Positions 1-8,506 of a DNA stretch of 64,000 nucleotides are shown in pieces. The position numbers and the translations under genes were made by a program. Where the stretch lies: contig CAZCZL010000004.1 of NCBI GenBank assembly GCA_964503315.1, forward strand, positions 1 through 64,000. Direction: 5' to 3'. Every line of letters starts with the position of its first letter. The first letter of the stretch is position 1. The notes beneath the pieces were generated by a model, which saw only the letters and a program-made list of their open reading frames with translations, was not told the origin of the DNA and did not search any database. Source of the DNA: FEB-12 sp964503315. GTDB taxonomy: Bacteria > Zixibacteria > MSB-5A5 > GN15 > FEB-12.

Positions 1-836
1 ACCGAGACGGCCTGCGGAGTGGTGCCGGAAGTCGGAGTCGGCTGGATCCACGACGCGTAACCGGAGAGAGAAACAGCCACTGCCTGGGCGGTCTGTTCAG
101 TGATATTGAACTGTTGAGCGACGGGATTTGCGCCGCCTTCGGTAGCGTTAAACGTCAACGTAGCCGGAGCGGCGTTGAGCACGATCGGAGCCGCGCCGCC
201 TTCGAACTGGAAGCAGAATCCCTGGCCCGGCACACCGGCCTCGCCATTGAGCCCGCGCCATTCAGGATAAAGATCGGCCACGCCTCCAACACCGAGGTTA
301 TACACCCATTTCCAAACGCCACCTGGATCCCACCAGGAGGAATCGATACAGATATGCTTGCCGGCGTTGGCGTCATTGGACACCCACGCTACTACGGCAA
401 ACGCTGTATCATTGTAACCGATGGGCAACTGACGCGAGGCCGAGGTCGGAGATCCTGCGCCCAGAAAGCCGACCGTATCCGGCGGCTGTCCATCTGTGCT
501 GAACGCGGTAAAAGCCGCCACCTGGTTAAAGCGAAGCAGGAGGAGGTTTTCTCCATCCACGGAGTTTGGACCGCACGAGTCAAGGGTCGTGCTGTCCCAC
601 GTGGCTCCATCAGGAGAAGTCAACCGCCAGCCCATGGACATGTCGACTTTCTTCCCTGAGTCGTTATTGAGACGAATGACAAAACGGAGTGGCGTGCTGT
701 TCGCCACGGTCGTTCCACTGACCAGACCGTTGACATGGTCCAACTGGACAATGCCATTCTGGGCAAGGGCCTGATCGGCGCCAAAGCCGACCAGTAACGC
801 ACACAAAAACGCAATCAAAAGTGACGTGCGCTTCAT
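1..836 (-). CDS. Secreted protein with BACON-type domain, 3' end outside window
   Basis: The reading frame stays open from an ATG at 836 down to the window edge (278 codons), so the C-terminus is missing. The start has a good ribosome site (AGGAG about 6 nt before the ATG). Residues 1-25 form a signal peptide ending in ALA, so the product is exported. Residues about 26-220 form a beta-rich domain containing SPDGATW and DTVGF, a type I associate with secreted proteins of the FCB group. From about residue 226 the pattern LTFNATEGG...SGYASWI...SGTTP resembles a BACON or BACON-like Ig-fold repeat, which often mediates carbohydrate or surface contacts. No enzyme motif is visible. The specific function is unknown. 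Confidence 0.8.
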   Translation of the reverse strand, partial: MKRTSLLIAFLCALLVGFGADQALAQNGIVQLDHVNGLVSGTTVANSTPLRFVIRLNNDSGKKVDMSMGWRLTSPDGATWDSTTLDSCGPNSVDGENLLLLRFNQVAAFTAFSTDGQPPDTVGFLGAGSPTSASRQLPIGYNDTAFAVVAWVSNDANAGKHICIDSSWWDPGGVWKWVYNLGVGGVADLYPEWRGLNGEAGVPGQGFCFQFEGGAAPIVLNAAPATLTFNATEGGANPVAQQFNITEQTAQAVAVSLSGYASWIQPTPTSGTTPQAVS

Positions 837-1210
837 GGTGTTTCTCCTATATGACAGGTTTCGAATCGATGTCGAAGCTGTATGAGACATGTAGTAATTT
901 CCGCCCCAGGCTTGCAGTCGTCTCGGCGTTTGCGGAGAGACGACGCGCTCGGTTCCCTCTCAGGTAAGTGATCCGTAGTTCTGCACCGGTGCGGCCGGAC
1001 AAAAAGCGATGTCACGGTTGGCACCAATGCACAAAAGTACCCGTTAGATATTCCTACGAGTCAATGCTGTTAGACCATGTGAAGGCGAAAAGGAGGTACC
1101 GTAAGGAGTACGTGGCACCCTTTTCCAATTCAGTCGACCGTCCAAAATATACCCGCTGCAATCCATATGTCAATAGACTATAACGAGGTTGCCCAAAAAA
1201 GATACACCGG
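837..1210. other. Intergenic region, long leader of the BACON gene
   Basis: No convincing gene is present; the short frames here lack family resemblance and good ribosome sites. On the minus strand it holds a promoter-like pair at 1146-1173 and a leader of about 300 nt running to the BACON gene. A hairpin with 8-bp perfect arms (917-924 and 937-944, loop of 12 nt) lies in that leader. I could not match the leader to a known riboswitch. Confidence 0.5.
1146..1173 (-). promoter_or_regulatory. Sigma70-like promoter for the BACON gene
   Basis: Reading the minus strand, TTGACA (1173-1168) is followed after 16 nt by TATATT (1151-1146). This is a near-consensus pair oriented towards the gene starting at 836. 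The predicted transcript would have a 5' leader of about 300 nt. The site is called on sequence only. Confidence 0.5.
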
Positions 1211-1618
1211 TTAAGAACCTGTTGGGTGTTCAGATCTTGCGCGCCAGACCAGCCCAACTATTAAGCCTCCGGCAACATCAGCCGCAAAGTCTGCGGCTGT
1301 GGAATCCCTGCCGGGGACAAAACTCTGCAAATATTCATCCAAACCAGCATAGGCTGTGACAAGGACCAAAGCAATTAGGAGGATTCTGGTATGATCAAGG
1401 CCAGATTGAGTAGCGCTCAACGATCGCAACAGCAGCCAGGTTAGGATGCCATACTCGACAAAGTGAATCAGCTTATCCAGCCCCCAATCCCCCAGTTTCG
1501 GGCCGCTTAGGTACTGCATACTCGAGAAAGTTGCGATAGCCGCCGCATAGACCAGGACCGGCAGATGATAAAATATCAGCCGGTTGGAGAATCGGCGTGG
1601 GTCTGGTAGCTTGAACAT
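1211..1618 (-). CDS. VanZ-like family membrane protein
   Basis: A small integral membrane protein of about 135 residues. It shows the VanZ-like hallmarks DKLIHFVEYG and DEYLQSFVPGRDSTAADFAAD, the conserved polar patches between helices in this family, and about four hydrophobic segments. VanZ itself gives low-level teicoplanin resistance, but most members have no known function, so resistance should not be inferred. The ATG at 1618 is preferred; a TTG at 1654 would add 12 residues and cannot be excluded. The gene stands alone, downstream of an unassigned stretch. Confidence 0.75.
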   Translation of the reverse strand: MFKLPDPRRFSNRLIFYHLPVLVYAAAIATFSSMQYLSGPKLGDWGLDKLIHFVEYGILTWLLLRSLSATQSGLDHTRILLIALVLVTAYAGLDEYLQSFVPGRDSTAADFAADVAGGLIVGLVWRARSEHPTGS

Positions 1619-1654
1619 CCTTGCCTGATTACGCAAAAAGATGGCCCAAAACAA

Positions 1655-2082
1655 GTCCTGGCATAGTTTTAATTGATTTTCGCCTTGCCACCGGATTACG
1701 TGAGCAAAGCATGACAGGTAAAAGCGGTTGGGAGAACATGTCAGAGCGCTGGATTGGTCGGTTACAATCGGCCGAACGGTTCCAGTCAGGTTGTGCCTCC
1801 CTGAGAGGCTTGAGGATTCAACCGGTCAAAAAGCGCTTGCGTGAACCTTCGCCGCAACCTATTGTTATGCCGATTGTAACGCCGTTAGGCAGACTGGAAA
1901 TTGTAGTCTCGCTTCCCCCGGCAGCCATTGCGCCGCTCATCCCGGGAAGCTTAGGTACTCCAACCGGGAATATCTCGCGCCGCCCCAAGCGGCCCACAAT
2001 CCAGTACAGTATTAACCATGGTTCGGCCTCAGATGCGGTTGGAGTCAGACTCAACGAGCCGAACCGAACAGAGTAGTGTTAA
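1655..2082. other. Unassigned region with overlapping weak frames
   Basis: This stretch of about 430 bases holds a plus frame (to 2076) and a minus frame (1818-2054) that overlap. Neither has a recognisable domain or a clear ribosome site, so neither is called. Just before the next gene an inverted repeat with 8-bp perfect arms GGTTCGGC/GCCGAACC (2020-2027 and 2058-2065, 30-nt spacer) could form a leader hairpin or an operator. Confidence 0.4.
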
Positions 2083-3765
2083 ATGACAGGTAAACAAATC
2101 AACCTGATCCTGCTGGGAGTTCTCGTGGGCGTACTCCTGGGCGGGATGCTTGGCGCGGTGATACCCGACGCCATGCTTGCGACCGCAGTCGTCGGCAAGC
2201 TTTTCGTCAACGCCCTGGCGCTGGTCGCCATTGTCCTGGTTCTTGTCGGTTTCCCCCTCGCCCTGGCGCGATATGGGGACATTCGCCGGTTTGACAGCAA
2301 GGCCGCCGGCGCGTTCGTCATTACGGTCAGTTCGGCCGTCGTGCTCATCGCGGTCGGAGTGGTGCTGGTTCGATTGGTCGCCGCGCAGGCGATTCCCCAG
2401 CATGGTTTCACTACCGCCCTCTTCGGTGACCTCCTGCAGGTCCAGACCAGTGTGGGTGGGGATTACCTCGGAGTACTTCTTCCGGAGACCTTGATGCGTG
2501 CGGTGCTCAACGGCACCTATCTCGGCTGGGTACTGTTTGCCCTGATAATCGGGCTGGTCCTGCCGGAGGTTGGCACGCGGGGACGGACACTGCAAATGTG
2601 GTTGGATGATCTGACGCGTGCGATGCTTCGCATTTCGGAACTCTTGCTGGTTCTTGCCCCGATCGCTGTGATCTTCGTCGCGGGCGCGCTGGTGGCATAT
2701 GCCAACGGATCCTTCAGTGATCTCTTCTCTACCCTTTGGTACCCGATAGTGCTGGTGATCGCCGTCGTGCTTTTCTGCGGCGTTGTACTCCCTCTCGCTA
2801 TCAAATGGTGGCAAAAAGTACCGGAAAGTAGAGGTCAGAGAGATGACTCGTCCCGTCCGCGGGATCGTCAACCGATGCCTGCTCGCCCGGGTCAACGGCC
2901 GATGGGTCAGGATCGTGGGGGACGTGGCCGTGACCAACGATTTGACAGAAATCGCGACCGTGATCGCGGCGACCGTCCGCGTGGCGATCGGGATGATCGC
3001 AACCGCGGTGACCGCGAAGAGCGTGGTGATCGCGACCGTGGTCGTCGGGATTTCCGTCGCGAAGGCCCGCGTGATTCGCAACGTGAAGATTCACCTTTTG
3101 CTGTGGGCAAAGCCGCTCATGTCTTCGACCCGGAAGCGCCGTCGAAGGCAGTTCAGCTTCCAGAATTAGCGGAAGAGACAACCTCGGCTGTTGTCAGTGA
3201 AGATCGTCCGATGGGAGATACTCAGTCAAGAGACCGTGGTGATAGACCCGAACGCTCAGACCGTGGCGACCGCGGGCCGCGTGGTGGACGGGATCGGGAT
3301 CGCCGTGGTGGCGGACGTGATCGTCAGGGACGAGGCGGCCGTGACCGTGGCAGAGGGCCACGTCGATTTGAACGTCCGGAATCGAGCGACACTCAAGCGG
3401 CGCCGGAATCTGCCGCTCTGGAGTCAGAGAGTAGCGACTTTGACGCTCCCTCGGATCTGTCGCGTGTTTTTGACCCGATCCCTGAATCGGAATCTAATGG
3501 CATCGACCGGGGTGAGGAGTATCAGGCACCAAGCCGCCCCGCCAGCGATATGGGAAATGACGAGCGTGAGAGTTCTGAAGAACCGGACGTGATGTATGGC
3601 CGCGGACGACATGCTCATCGCAACGAACGTCACGAGTCCGATGATTCGCCCTCGAGCCAGCCGGCTCCGTCGGCGTCTGGCGAAAGCGAGCCAAAACCGA
3701 TCGACCATTATTCGACCGACGGGATAGAGTTCGGCCGGACAAGCCGTCGTAAACATCGGCGGTAA
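2083..3765 (+). CDS. Membrane protein: partial symporter-like scaffold fused to Arg/Asp-rich tail
   Basis: The product has 560 residues in two very different halves. Residues 1-245 contain about six hydrophobic helices whose order and motifs (LLGVLVGVLLGG, VVGKLFVNAL, LLVLAPIAVIFV) resemble helices 1-6 of dicarboxylate/amino-acid:cation symporters (SDF/DAACS). The frame then leaves the family before hairpin HP1, so HP1, TM7, HP2 and TM8, which form the transport site, are absent. Residues about 247-425 are dominated by RD, RG and DRGDR repeats, followed by an acidic Ser/Glu-rich region. Two VFDP motifs (near 347 and 462) and two GR-basic motifs (YGRGRHAHR near 505 and FGRTSRRKHRR at the end) recur in the tail. 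Transport seems unlikely. A membrane-tethered RNA-binding or scaffolding role is possible but is inference. The ATG follows a stop codon directly and lacks a clear Shine-Dalgarno site. Confidence 0.8.
   Translation: MTGKQINLILLGVLVGVLLGGMLGAVIPDAMLATAVVGKLFVNALALVAIVLVLVGFPLALARYGDIRRFDSKAAGAFVITVSSAVVLIAVGVVLVRLVAAQAIPQHGFTTALFGDLLQVQTSVGGDYLGVLLPETLMRAVLNGTYLGWVLFALIIGLVLPEVGTRGRTLQMWLDDLTRAMLRISELLLVLAPIAVIFVAGALVAYANGSFSDLFSTLWYPIVLVIAVVLFCGVVLPLAIKWWQKVPESRGQRDDSSRPRDRQPMPARPGQRPMGQDRGGRGRDQRFDRNRDRDRGDRPRGDRDDRNRGDREERGDRDRGRRDFRREGPRDSQREDSPFAVGKAAHVFDPEAPSKAVQLPELAEETTSAVVSEDRPMGDTQSRDRGDRPERSDRGDRGPRGGRDRDRRGGGRDRQGRGGRDRGRGPRRFERPESSDTQAAPESAALESESSDFDAPSDLSRVFDPIPESESNGIDRGEEYQAPSRPASDMGNDERESSEEPDVMYGRGRHAHRNERHESDDSPSSQPAPSASGESEPKPIDHYSTDGIEFGRTSRRKHRR
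2830..3400 (+). repeat. Degenerate Arg/Asp codon repeat
   Basis: Within the preceding gene, imperfect short units built on CGTGAC/GGTGAT/CGTGGC codons recur over about 570 bases, with an interruption near 3090-3220. They encode RD/RG/GD dipeptides. The units are not identical and keep the reading frame, so this is coding low complexity and not a CRISPR or a mobile repeat. Confidence 0.7.
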
Positions 3766-3788
3766 AAGAGGTTAGTCGCTTACGGCTA

Positions 3789-3866
3789 GAGGGCGTCCGA
3801 TTTTGGAAACTTTTGGATGCCCTCCCCGCTATATAGGGTACATGCCGGGCAATTGTAACCCCCGGC
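3789..3866 (+). other. Two hairpins in the htpX leader
   Basis: A 12-bp stem with two G-T pairs joins 3789-3800 with 3813-3824. A second stem (GCCGGG 3844-3849 with CCCGGC 3861-3866) lies nearer the htpX start. The first could end transcription of the upstream gene, but it lacks a T-tract. Either could instead be a leader structure controlling htpX. Confidence 0.35.
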
Positions 3867-3893
3867 AAAAGGAAGCGACACAAGGATAGGAAT

Positions 3894-4775
3894 ATGAACA
3901 CGCTGAAGACATTCATGCTGATGGTTTTTCTGATGCTGCTTTTCATGTGGCTTGGCTACATGTTTGGCGGAAGCACCGGGATGCTTTTCGCGCTGGTCTT
4001 TGCCACGCTCATGAATTTCGGCATGTATTGGTTCTCCGATAAACTGGTACTCAAGATGTACCGCGCGCAGGAGGTCACCGAAGCTGACCACCCGCGGCTC
4101 TATCGTATCGTGAAATCAGTGGTGCAGAAGGCAATGTTGCCGATGCCCAAGGTTTATATCGTTCCTTCGCAGGGGCCGAACGCGTTTGCCACCGGGCGCA
4201 GCCCGGAGCATGCGGCAGTCGCCGCGACAGAGGGTATCCTGGCGATTTTGAATGACGACGAGCTGGAAGGCGTGATCGGCCACGAGGTCGCACATATACA
4301 GAATCGTGACATGCTGATCGGTACTATCGCGGCCACGTTCGCGGGAGCTATCGGCTATATCGCCCACATGGCACAGTGGGGCGCGATCTTCGGCGGCATG
4401 GGCGGTCGCAGCTCTGACGATGAAGGCGGCAATGGCGGGATGATCGGTGTGCTGGTTGCGGCCATCGTGGCGCCGATCGCGGCGATGCTATTGCAGACCG
4501 CAATTTCGCGACAGCGCGAATACAAGGCGGACGCCGAGGGTGGACGGATCACCGGAAAGTACCATGGTCTTGCGTCGGCACTCGAGAAACTGCACCGTTC
4601 GCCGGTCCAGTTGAAGCTTGACGACAAGCCGGCGACCGCTAACTTGATGATTGCGAATCCGCTTTCGGGGCGTGGTCTGCTCAGTCTGTTTTCGACCCAT
4701 CCCCCGATGGAAGAGCGGGTCAAGCGGTTGCGTGAACTGGCCCAGCACTCTGTATATACAGGATATGCCGGATAG
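3894..4775 (+). CDS. htpX: Protease HtpX, M48 membrane metallopeptidase
   Basis: A 293-residue inner-membrane zinc protease that degrades misfolded membrane proteins. Two N-terminal helices lie at about residues 8-25 and 30-48. The zinc motif HEVAH is at residues 130-134, with the third ligand expected in EYKADAEGG near residue 209. Two further helices (about 147-163 and 185-205) lie between them. Length and order match HtpX. The start is supported by AGGATAGGA before the ATG at 3894. The gene follows hairpins in a 128-bp gap, so it probably has its own promoter. In other bacteria it belongs to the envelope or heat-stress response; no heat-shock site is evident here. Confidence 0.95.
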   Translation: MNTLKTFMLMVFLMLLFMWLGYMFGGSTGMLFALVFATLMNFGMYWFSDKLVLKMYRAQEVTEADHPRLYRIVKSVVQKAMLPMPKVYIVPSQGPNAFATGRSPEHAAVAATEGILAILNDDELEGVIGHEVAHIQNRDMLIGTIAATFAGAIGYIAHMAQWGAIFGGMGGRSSDDEGGNGGMIGVLVAAIVAPIAAMLLQTAISRQREYKADAEGGRITGKYHGLASALEKLHRSPVQLKLDDKPATANLMIANPLSGRGLLSLFSTHPPMEERVKRLRELAQHSVYTGYAG

Positions 4776-4828
4776 TCACTTGTCTGACGGAAACTCTAAT
4801 CCCCCAAGTCTAAGGATGGCTGTCTAGT

Positions 4829-6148
4829 ATGGACGGCCATCTCTATTTTGAGCTGGGTGCCATCATCCTGCTCATCCTCGCCAACGGTTTCTTTGCCCTG
4901 GCCGAATTTTCAGTCATTGCCAGCCGGAAGACCCGTCTGACCCAAAAGATGCAGCAGCGGAAATGGGGCGCCAATACAGCGCTCAAGCTGCACAGTAATC
5001 CGGAGACTTTCCTCGCCTCAATCCAGGTCGGGATCACATTGATCGGCTCGCTGGTCGGTGTCTTCTCCGGCGCGACTGTAGTGGAGGCGCTGGAGGGGTA
5101 TCTGGGCGCCAGTTCAAATGAATTCTTCCATGACTTTGCCTCCCCCATCGCCGTAGGAACGGTCGTGGTGTCGATCACCATTCTCTCGGTGGTGCTGGGA
5201 GAACTGGTTCCCAAGTACATCGCCTTGTCCTTCCCCGAGCGTTGGGCGCGCTGGGTCTCGGGCCCGATCTCTTTGTTCATGAAGGTGGCGTTTGTCTTCA
5301 CGCGCGCGCTTTCCGGCCTCGCGAAACTGATCATTCGAGCGCTCGGCATCCGGACCGATGACATGCAGGGGATCGTCTCTGAAGACGAGATCCAGCATAT
5401 GATCCTCGAAGGACGCAAAAAGGGATTTTTCGAGGTTGACGAAGAGGAGTTTGTCCGTTCGGTTTTTGATTTCACGGATACGACAGTCCGCCGGGCGATG
5501 CGTCCGCGGCCGGATGTGGTCGCAATCGAGGTTGATACGGATCCGGAGAAAGTGCTGTCGGTGCTCGCCGAGACCGGCTACAGTCGGTTCCCGATCTATG
5601 AAGACAGTATCGATAAGATCGTGGGCGTGGTGTATGTCAAAGACCTCATCCGCGACAAAAGGGATCTCCACGCGATCAATCTTCGCTCGATCATGCGCGA
5701 ACCGTATTTTGTCCCTGATTCGATGCAGGTCACACGTCTGCTTCGCGAATTCCAATCCGGCAAAAATCATCTGGCTATCGTGCTCGATGAGTACGGCGGC
5801 ACCGCGGGAATAATCACGCTTGAGGATATCCTCGAGGAACTGGTCGGCGAGATACAGGACGAGTACGATTCGGAGGCCCAGCCGGTGATCAAGCACTCTG
5901 AGTCGGTCGTCTACGCCAATGGCGAGGTCTGGCCGGGGGATGTCAATGAGTTGATCGGAACGCACCTTCCGGAGGACCAATCCGATACTCTGGCCGGGCT
6001 GTTCATTGAGTCGGTTGGCCATGTCCCCTCCAAAAACGAAACGATAGAGATGTCGGACGCGCGGCTGACGGTGCTGGCCAAGCGGCATCATCGGGTTATC
6101 CGGCTGAAGATCGAGCGCATCCCCCCGCCTCTCGAGACCGGCTCCTAA
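4829..6148 (+). CDS. CNNM/CorC-HlyC family membrane protein
   Basis: The 439-residue product has an N-terminal DUF21/CNNM membrane domain (residues 1 to about 190, with ILANGFFALAEFS at the first helix). Two CBS domains follow at about 205-325 (MRPRPDVVAIE, VGVVYVKDLI, LAIVLDEYGGTAGIITLEDI), and then the C-terminal CorC/HlyC transporter-associated domain (about 345-435). Such proteins are linked to magnesium and other divalent-cation efflux and are often mislabelled hemolysins. It sits 53 bp after htpX and 51 bp before a metal-cation exporter, which fits a role in ion balance. Confidence 0.92.
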   Translation: MDGHLYFELGAIILLILANGFFALAEFSVIASRKTRLTQKMQQRKWGANTALKLHSNPETFLASIQVGITLIGSLVGVFSGATVVEALEGYLGASSNEFFHDFASPIAVGTVVVSITILSVVLGELVPKYIALSFPERWARWVSGPISLFMKVAFVFTRALSGLAKLIIRALGIRTDDMQGIVSEDEIQHMILEGRKKGFFEVDEEEFVRSVFDFTDTTVRRAMRPRPDVVAIEVDTDPEKVLSVLAETGYSRFPIYEDSIDKIVGVVYVKDLIRDKRDLHAINLRSIMREPYFVPDSMQVTRLLREFQSGKNHLAIVLDEYGGTAGIITLEDILEELVGEIQDEYDSEAQPVIKHSESVVYANGEVWPGDVNELIGTHLPEDQSDTLAGLFIESVGHVPSKNETIEMSDARLTVLAKRHHRVIRLKIERIPPPLETGS

Positions 6149-6199
6149 GCGGACATTTTTTCGTTTAGAGACTCCCCCGCAATCCGTTATACTGTCTCC

Positions 6200-7129
6200 A
6201 TGAGCGGGACGCATCCACATTCCCACCCCATCCCGTCGGGGAAAAAGCTCGGCTGGACGATTCTGCTGAACATCGGAATCACCCTGGCTGAATTCATCGG
6301 GGGGATCATGTCGGGCTATCTGGCCTTGCTGGCAGATGCAGTGCATAATCTTTCGGATGTCGCCGCCCTTATCCTCGCTTGGCTCGGAGCAAAAGGGGCG
6401 GCTCTCCCCGCGACCAAACGGTCGACCTATGGCTACAAACGGCTCGAAGTGATGACGGCTCTTATCTCGGCGGTTTCGCTGGTAGTCATAGCTGTTTTCA
6501 TCTTTAAAGAAGCCTACGAGCGGTATCTTAATCCGCAAGAGTTGACTCACCCAAGTCTCTTCCTGTCGATAGCAATTGCCGGGCTGGTCGGGAACGCGCT
6601 TTCCGTCTGGCTATTGGCCGAAGAACGGCATACTTCGTTGAATATGAAGACCGCGTATCTGCATATGGCGTTCGACGCCATTTCCTCGATAGCCGTCATC
6701 GCCGGGGCGATAGTGATCATTCTGTTCGATTGGGTGATCATCGACCCGATACTTTCCGCCCTGATCGGGCTGGCCATCCTCTGGTCATCGTATTCAGTGA
6801 TAAAGGAAGCGGTACTGATACTGTTCGAGGCGGTGCCGGGGAGTGTCGATTTTGATGAGGTCCACCGGGCGATCTCGACAGTGCCGCTGGTGCGCGATGT
6901 TCACGACCTGCATATCTGGTCGTTGTCGTCACAGGAGATAGCGCTCTCCTGTCATGTCTGTGTCGATGACGCGGACTATGAGCGCGGGCCGGAATTGATA
7001 GGACGGATCAATACGCTTTTGCACGATAAGTTTGGGATCGGGCATGGCACGATCCAGATTGAGAATCAGGCGTGCGCACGAGCTGAACTCCTGTGCCAGG
7101 GACGCCATTCACATCAGGATGAATCGTGA
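6200..7129 (+). CDS. Cation diffusion facilitator (CzcD-like) metal exporter
   Basis: A 309-residue CDF family antiporter expected to export Zn2+ or a similar divalent metal from the cytoplasm. A short His-containing N-terminus (HPHSHP) precedes six membrane helices. The metal-site motif ADAVHNLSD lies in helix 2 and HMAFDAISS in helix 5. A cytoplasmic C-terminal domain with VRDVHDLHIWSLS follows, and the tail is Cys/His-rich. The HxxxD-type site in helix 2 is typical of Zn-preferring members; this is inference. It overlaps the next gene by 4 bp (GTGA), so translation is probably coupled. Confidence 0.93.
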   Translation: MSGTHPHSHPIPSGKKLGWTILLNIGITLAEFIGGIMSGYLALLADAVHNLSDVAALILAWLGAKGAALPATKRSTYGYKRLEVMTALISAVSLVVIAVFIFKEAYERYLNPQELTHPSLFLSIAIAGLVGNALSVWLLAEERHTSLNMKTAYLHMAFDAISSIAVIAGAIVIILFDWVIIDPILSALIGLAILWSSYSVIKEAVLILFEAVPGSVDFDEVHRAISTVPLVRDVHDLHIWSLSSQEIALSCHVCVDDADYERGPELIGRINTLLHDKFGIGHGTIQIENQACARAELLCQGRHSHQDES

Positions 7130-8481
7130 GCGATAAACTGGTTGAACTTGAGATAAACGACCTGGCGTTCGATGGCAAATCGGTCGCCCATCTTGACGGG
7201 AAAGTGACCTTTGTCAACGGCGGTCTCCCCGGCGAGACGATTTTGGCGGAGATCATCCGCTCCAAACCCCGCTACAACGAAGCGCGACTGCGCGAGATAA
7301 TCAAGCGATCGGATATCCGGGTCCCCGCGCGTTGCGAACATTTCAGCGTCTGCGGTGGATGCACCTGGCAAGATCTGGGCTACGAACAGCAGCTCGCGTT
7401 CAAACGGAAACAGGTCGTGGATTGCATCCAGCGGCTGGGGAAACTGGAGACGGTCGAGGTTTCGGAATGCGTCGGCTCGCGTGAGGTGTTCAACTATCGC
7501 AACAAGATGGAGTTTTCGTTTCATGTCGACCCCGGCGGCGATTTCACACTGGGCCTGCATGAACGGGGACATTTTGACCGGATATTCGACCTGAATGAAT
7601 GCCACCTGACGTCGGAGACTTCGAACCGACTGGTCCATTGGATACGCCAGTATATCAAAGCGAATCAACTGCCTGTGTACGATGTTCGCGCGCACACCGG
7701 ATATATACGGTTTGTCGTTATCCGCCAGGCGAAACGAACCAATCAGACGATGCTCAATATCGTCACCAATTATGGGAGTTTTCCTGACCAGGAGCGGTTT
7801 GTAGTATCGCTACGTGAGTCTTTCCCCGAGCTGACCACGCTGATACATAATCAGAATGGTTCGAAATCGAACATCGCGACCGGTGAGATAGAGACGGTCC
7901 TGTACGGGCCGGGGTATATCGAGGAAGAGATAGCGGGGTCACGATTCCGGATACGGGCAAACTCATTTTTCCAGACCAACTCCCTGCAGGCGGAAGTGCT
8001 CTATCAGACCGGGTTTGAGATGCTGCAGCCACGAGGCGATGACCGGCTGCTTGACCTCTATTGCGGAACCGGGACCATCGGCATCCTGGCCGCGCCCACG
8101 GTTCAACAGGTGGTGGGTGTCGAGTTGGTGCCGTCGGCGATACGTTCCGCGCAGGAAAATGCCGAACTGAACGGGATCGGAAACATTTCGTTCTATGAGG
8201 CGAATGTGGTTGATTTCCTGAAGGGGGTGCCGGAAAACCTGAGAGAGTTCACGGCATTTATTCTCGATCCGCCCCGTGCGGGGATGCACCCGAAGGCGGT
8301 GAAAAAAATAGTAGAGTTGGCCCCTCCGCGCATTCTATATATCTCATGTAACCCGGCGACATTTGCCCGTGATGCCAGGGAGCTGGTTGAAGCGGGGTAT
8401 GCGCTTCCGAAAATAACGCCGGTCGATATGTTTCCGCACACTATGCATATTGAGACGGTGGCGATGTTCAACCGTGCCTGA
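7126..8481 (+). CDS. rlmD: 23S rRNA (uracil-5)-methyltransferase RlmD/RumA
   Basis: A 451-residue SAM-dependent RNA m5U methyltransferase. An N-terminal TRAM-like domain (residues 1-60) precedes the [4Fe-4S] cysteines C70, C76, C79 (CEHFSVCGGC) and C159 (NECHL). The SAM motif LDLYCGTGTIG is near residue 305, the DPPRAGMH motif precedes the active site, and the nucleophile is C408 in SCNPATFARD. RlmD modifies U1939 in E. coli; the exact target here cannot be told from RlmC or other members. The start is a GTG overlapping the stop of the CDF gene. Confidence 0.93.
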   Translation: MSDKLVELEINDLAFDGKSVAHLDGKVTFVNGGLPGETILAEIIRSKPRYNEARLREIIKRSDIRVPARCEHFSVCGGCTWQDLGYEQQLAFKRKQVVDCIQRLGKLETVEVSECVGSREVFNYRNKMEFSFHVDPGGDFTLGLHERGHFDRIFDLNECHLTSETSNRLVHWIRQYIKANQLPVYDVRAHTGYIRFVVIRQAKRTNQTMLNIVTNYGSFPDQERFVVSLRESFPELTTLIHNQNGSKSNIATGEIETVLYGPGYIEEEIAGSRFRIRANSFFQTNSLQAEVLYQTGFEMLQPRGDDRLLDLYCGTGTIGILAAPTVQQVVGVELVPSAIRSAQENAELNGIGNISFYEANVVDFLKGVPENLREFTAFILDPPRAGMHPKAVKKIVELAPPRILYISCNPATFARDARELVEAGYALPKITPVDMFPHTMHIETVAMFNRA

Positions 8482-8506
8482 CGCGACCCTGACCTGAGGA
8501 GGATCG

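Noticed and set aside
837..1140. Considered as a cyclic-di-GMP or fluoride riboswitch
   Set aside because: The conserved cores of those classes were not found; only a simple hairpin is visible.
1621..2076. Plus-strand frame of 151 codons, with an overlapping minus frame at 1818-2054
   Set aside because: No domain, no good ribosome site and mutual overlap; composition looks non-coding in both. Left as an unassigned region.
2029..3081. Minus-strand frame of 350 codons opposite the RD-rich gene
   Set aside because: It is the mirror of the repetitive Arg/Asp codons and has a His/Thr-rich, family-free sequence; the plus strand holds a coherent membrane protein.
2830..3400. Possible CRISPR-like or tandem DNA repeat
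   Set aside because: Units vary in sequence and length, have no unique spacers, and keep the protein reading frame.
5114..6550. Minus-strand frame of 478 codons
   Set aside because: Antisense to the CorC/HlyC-type and CDF genes, both of which carry clear family motifs.
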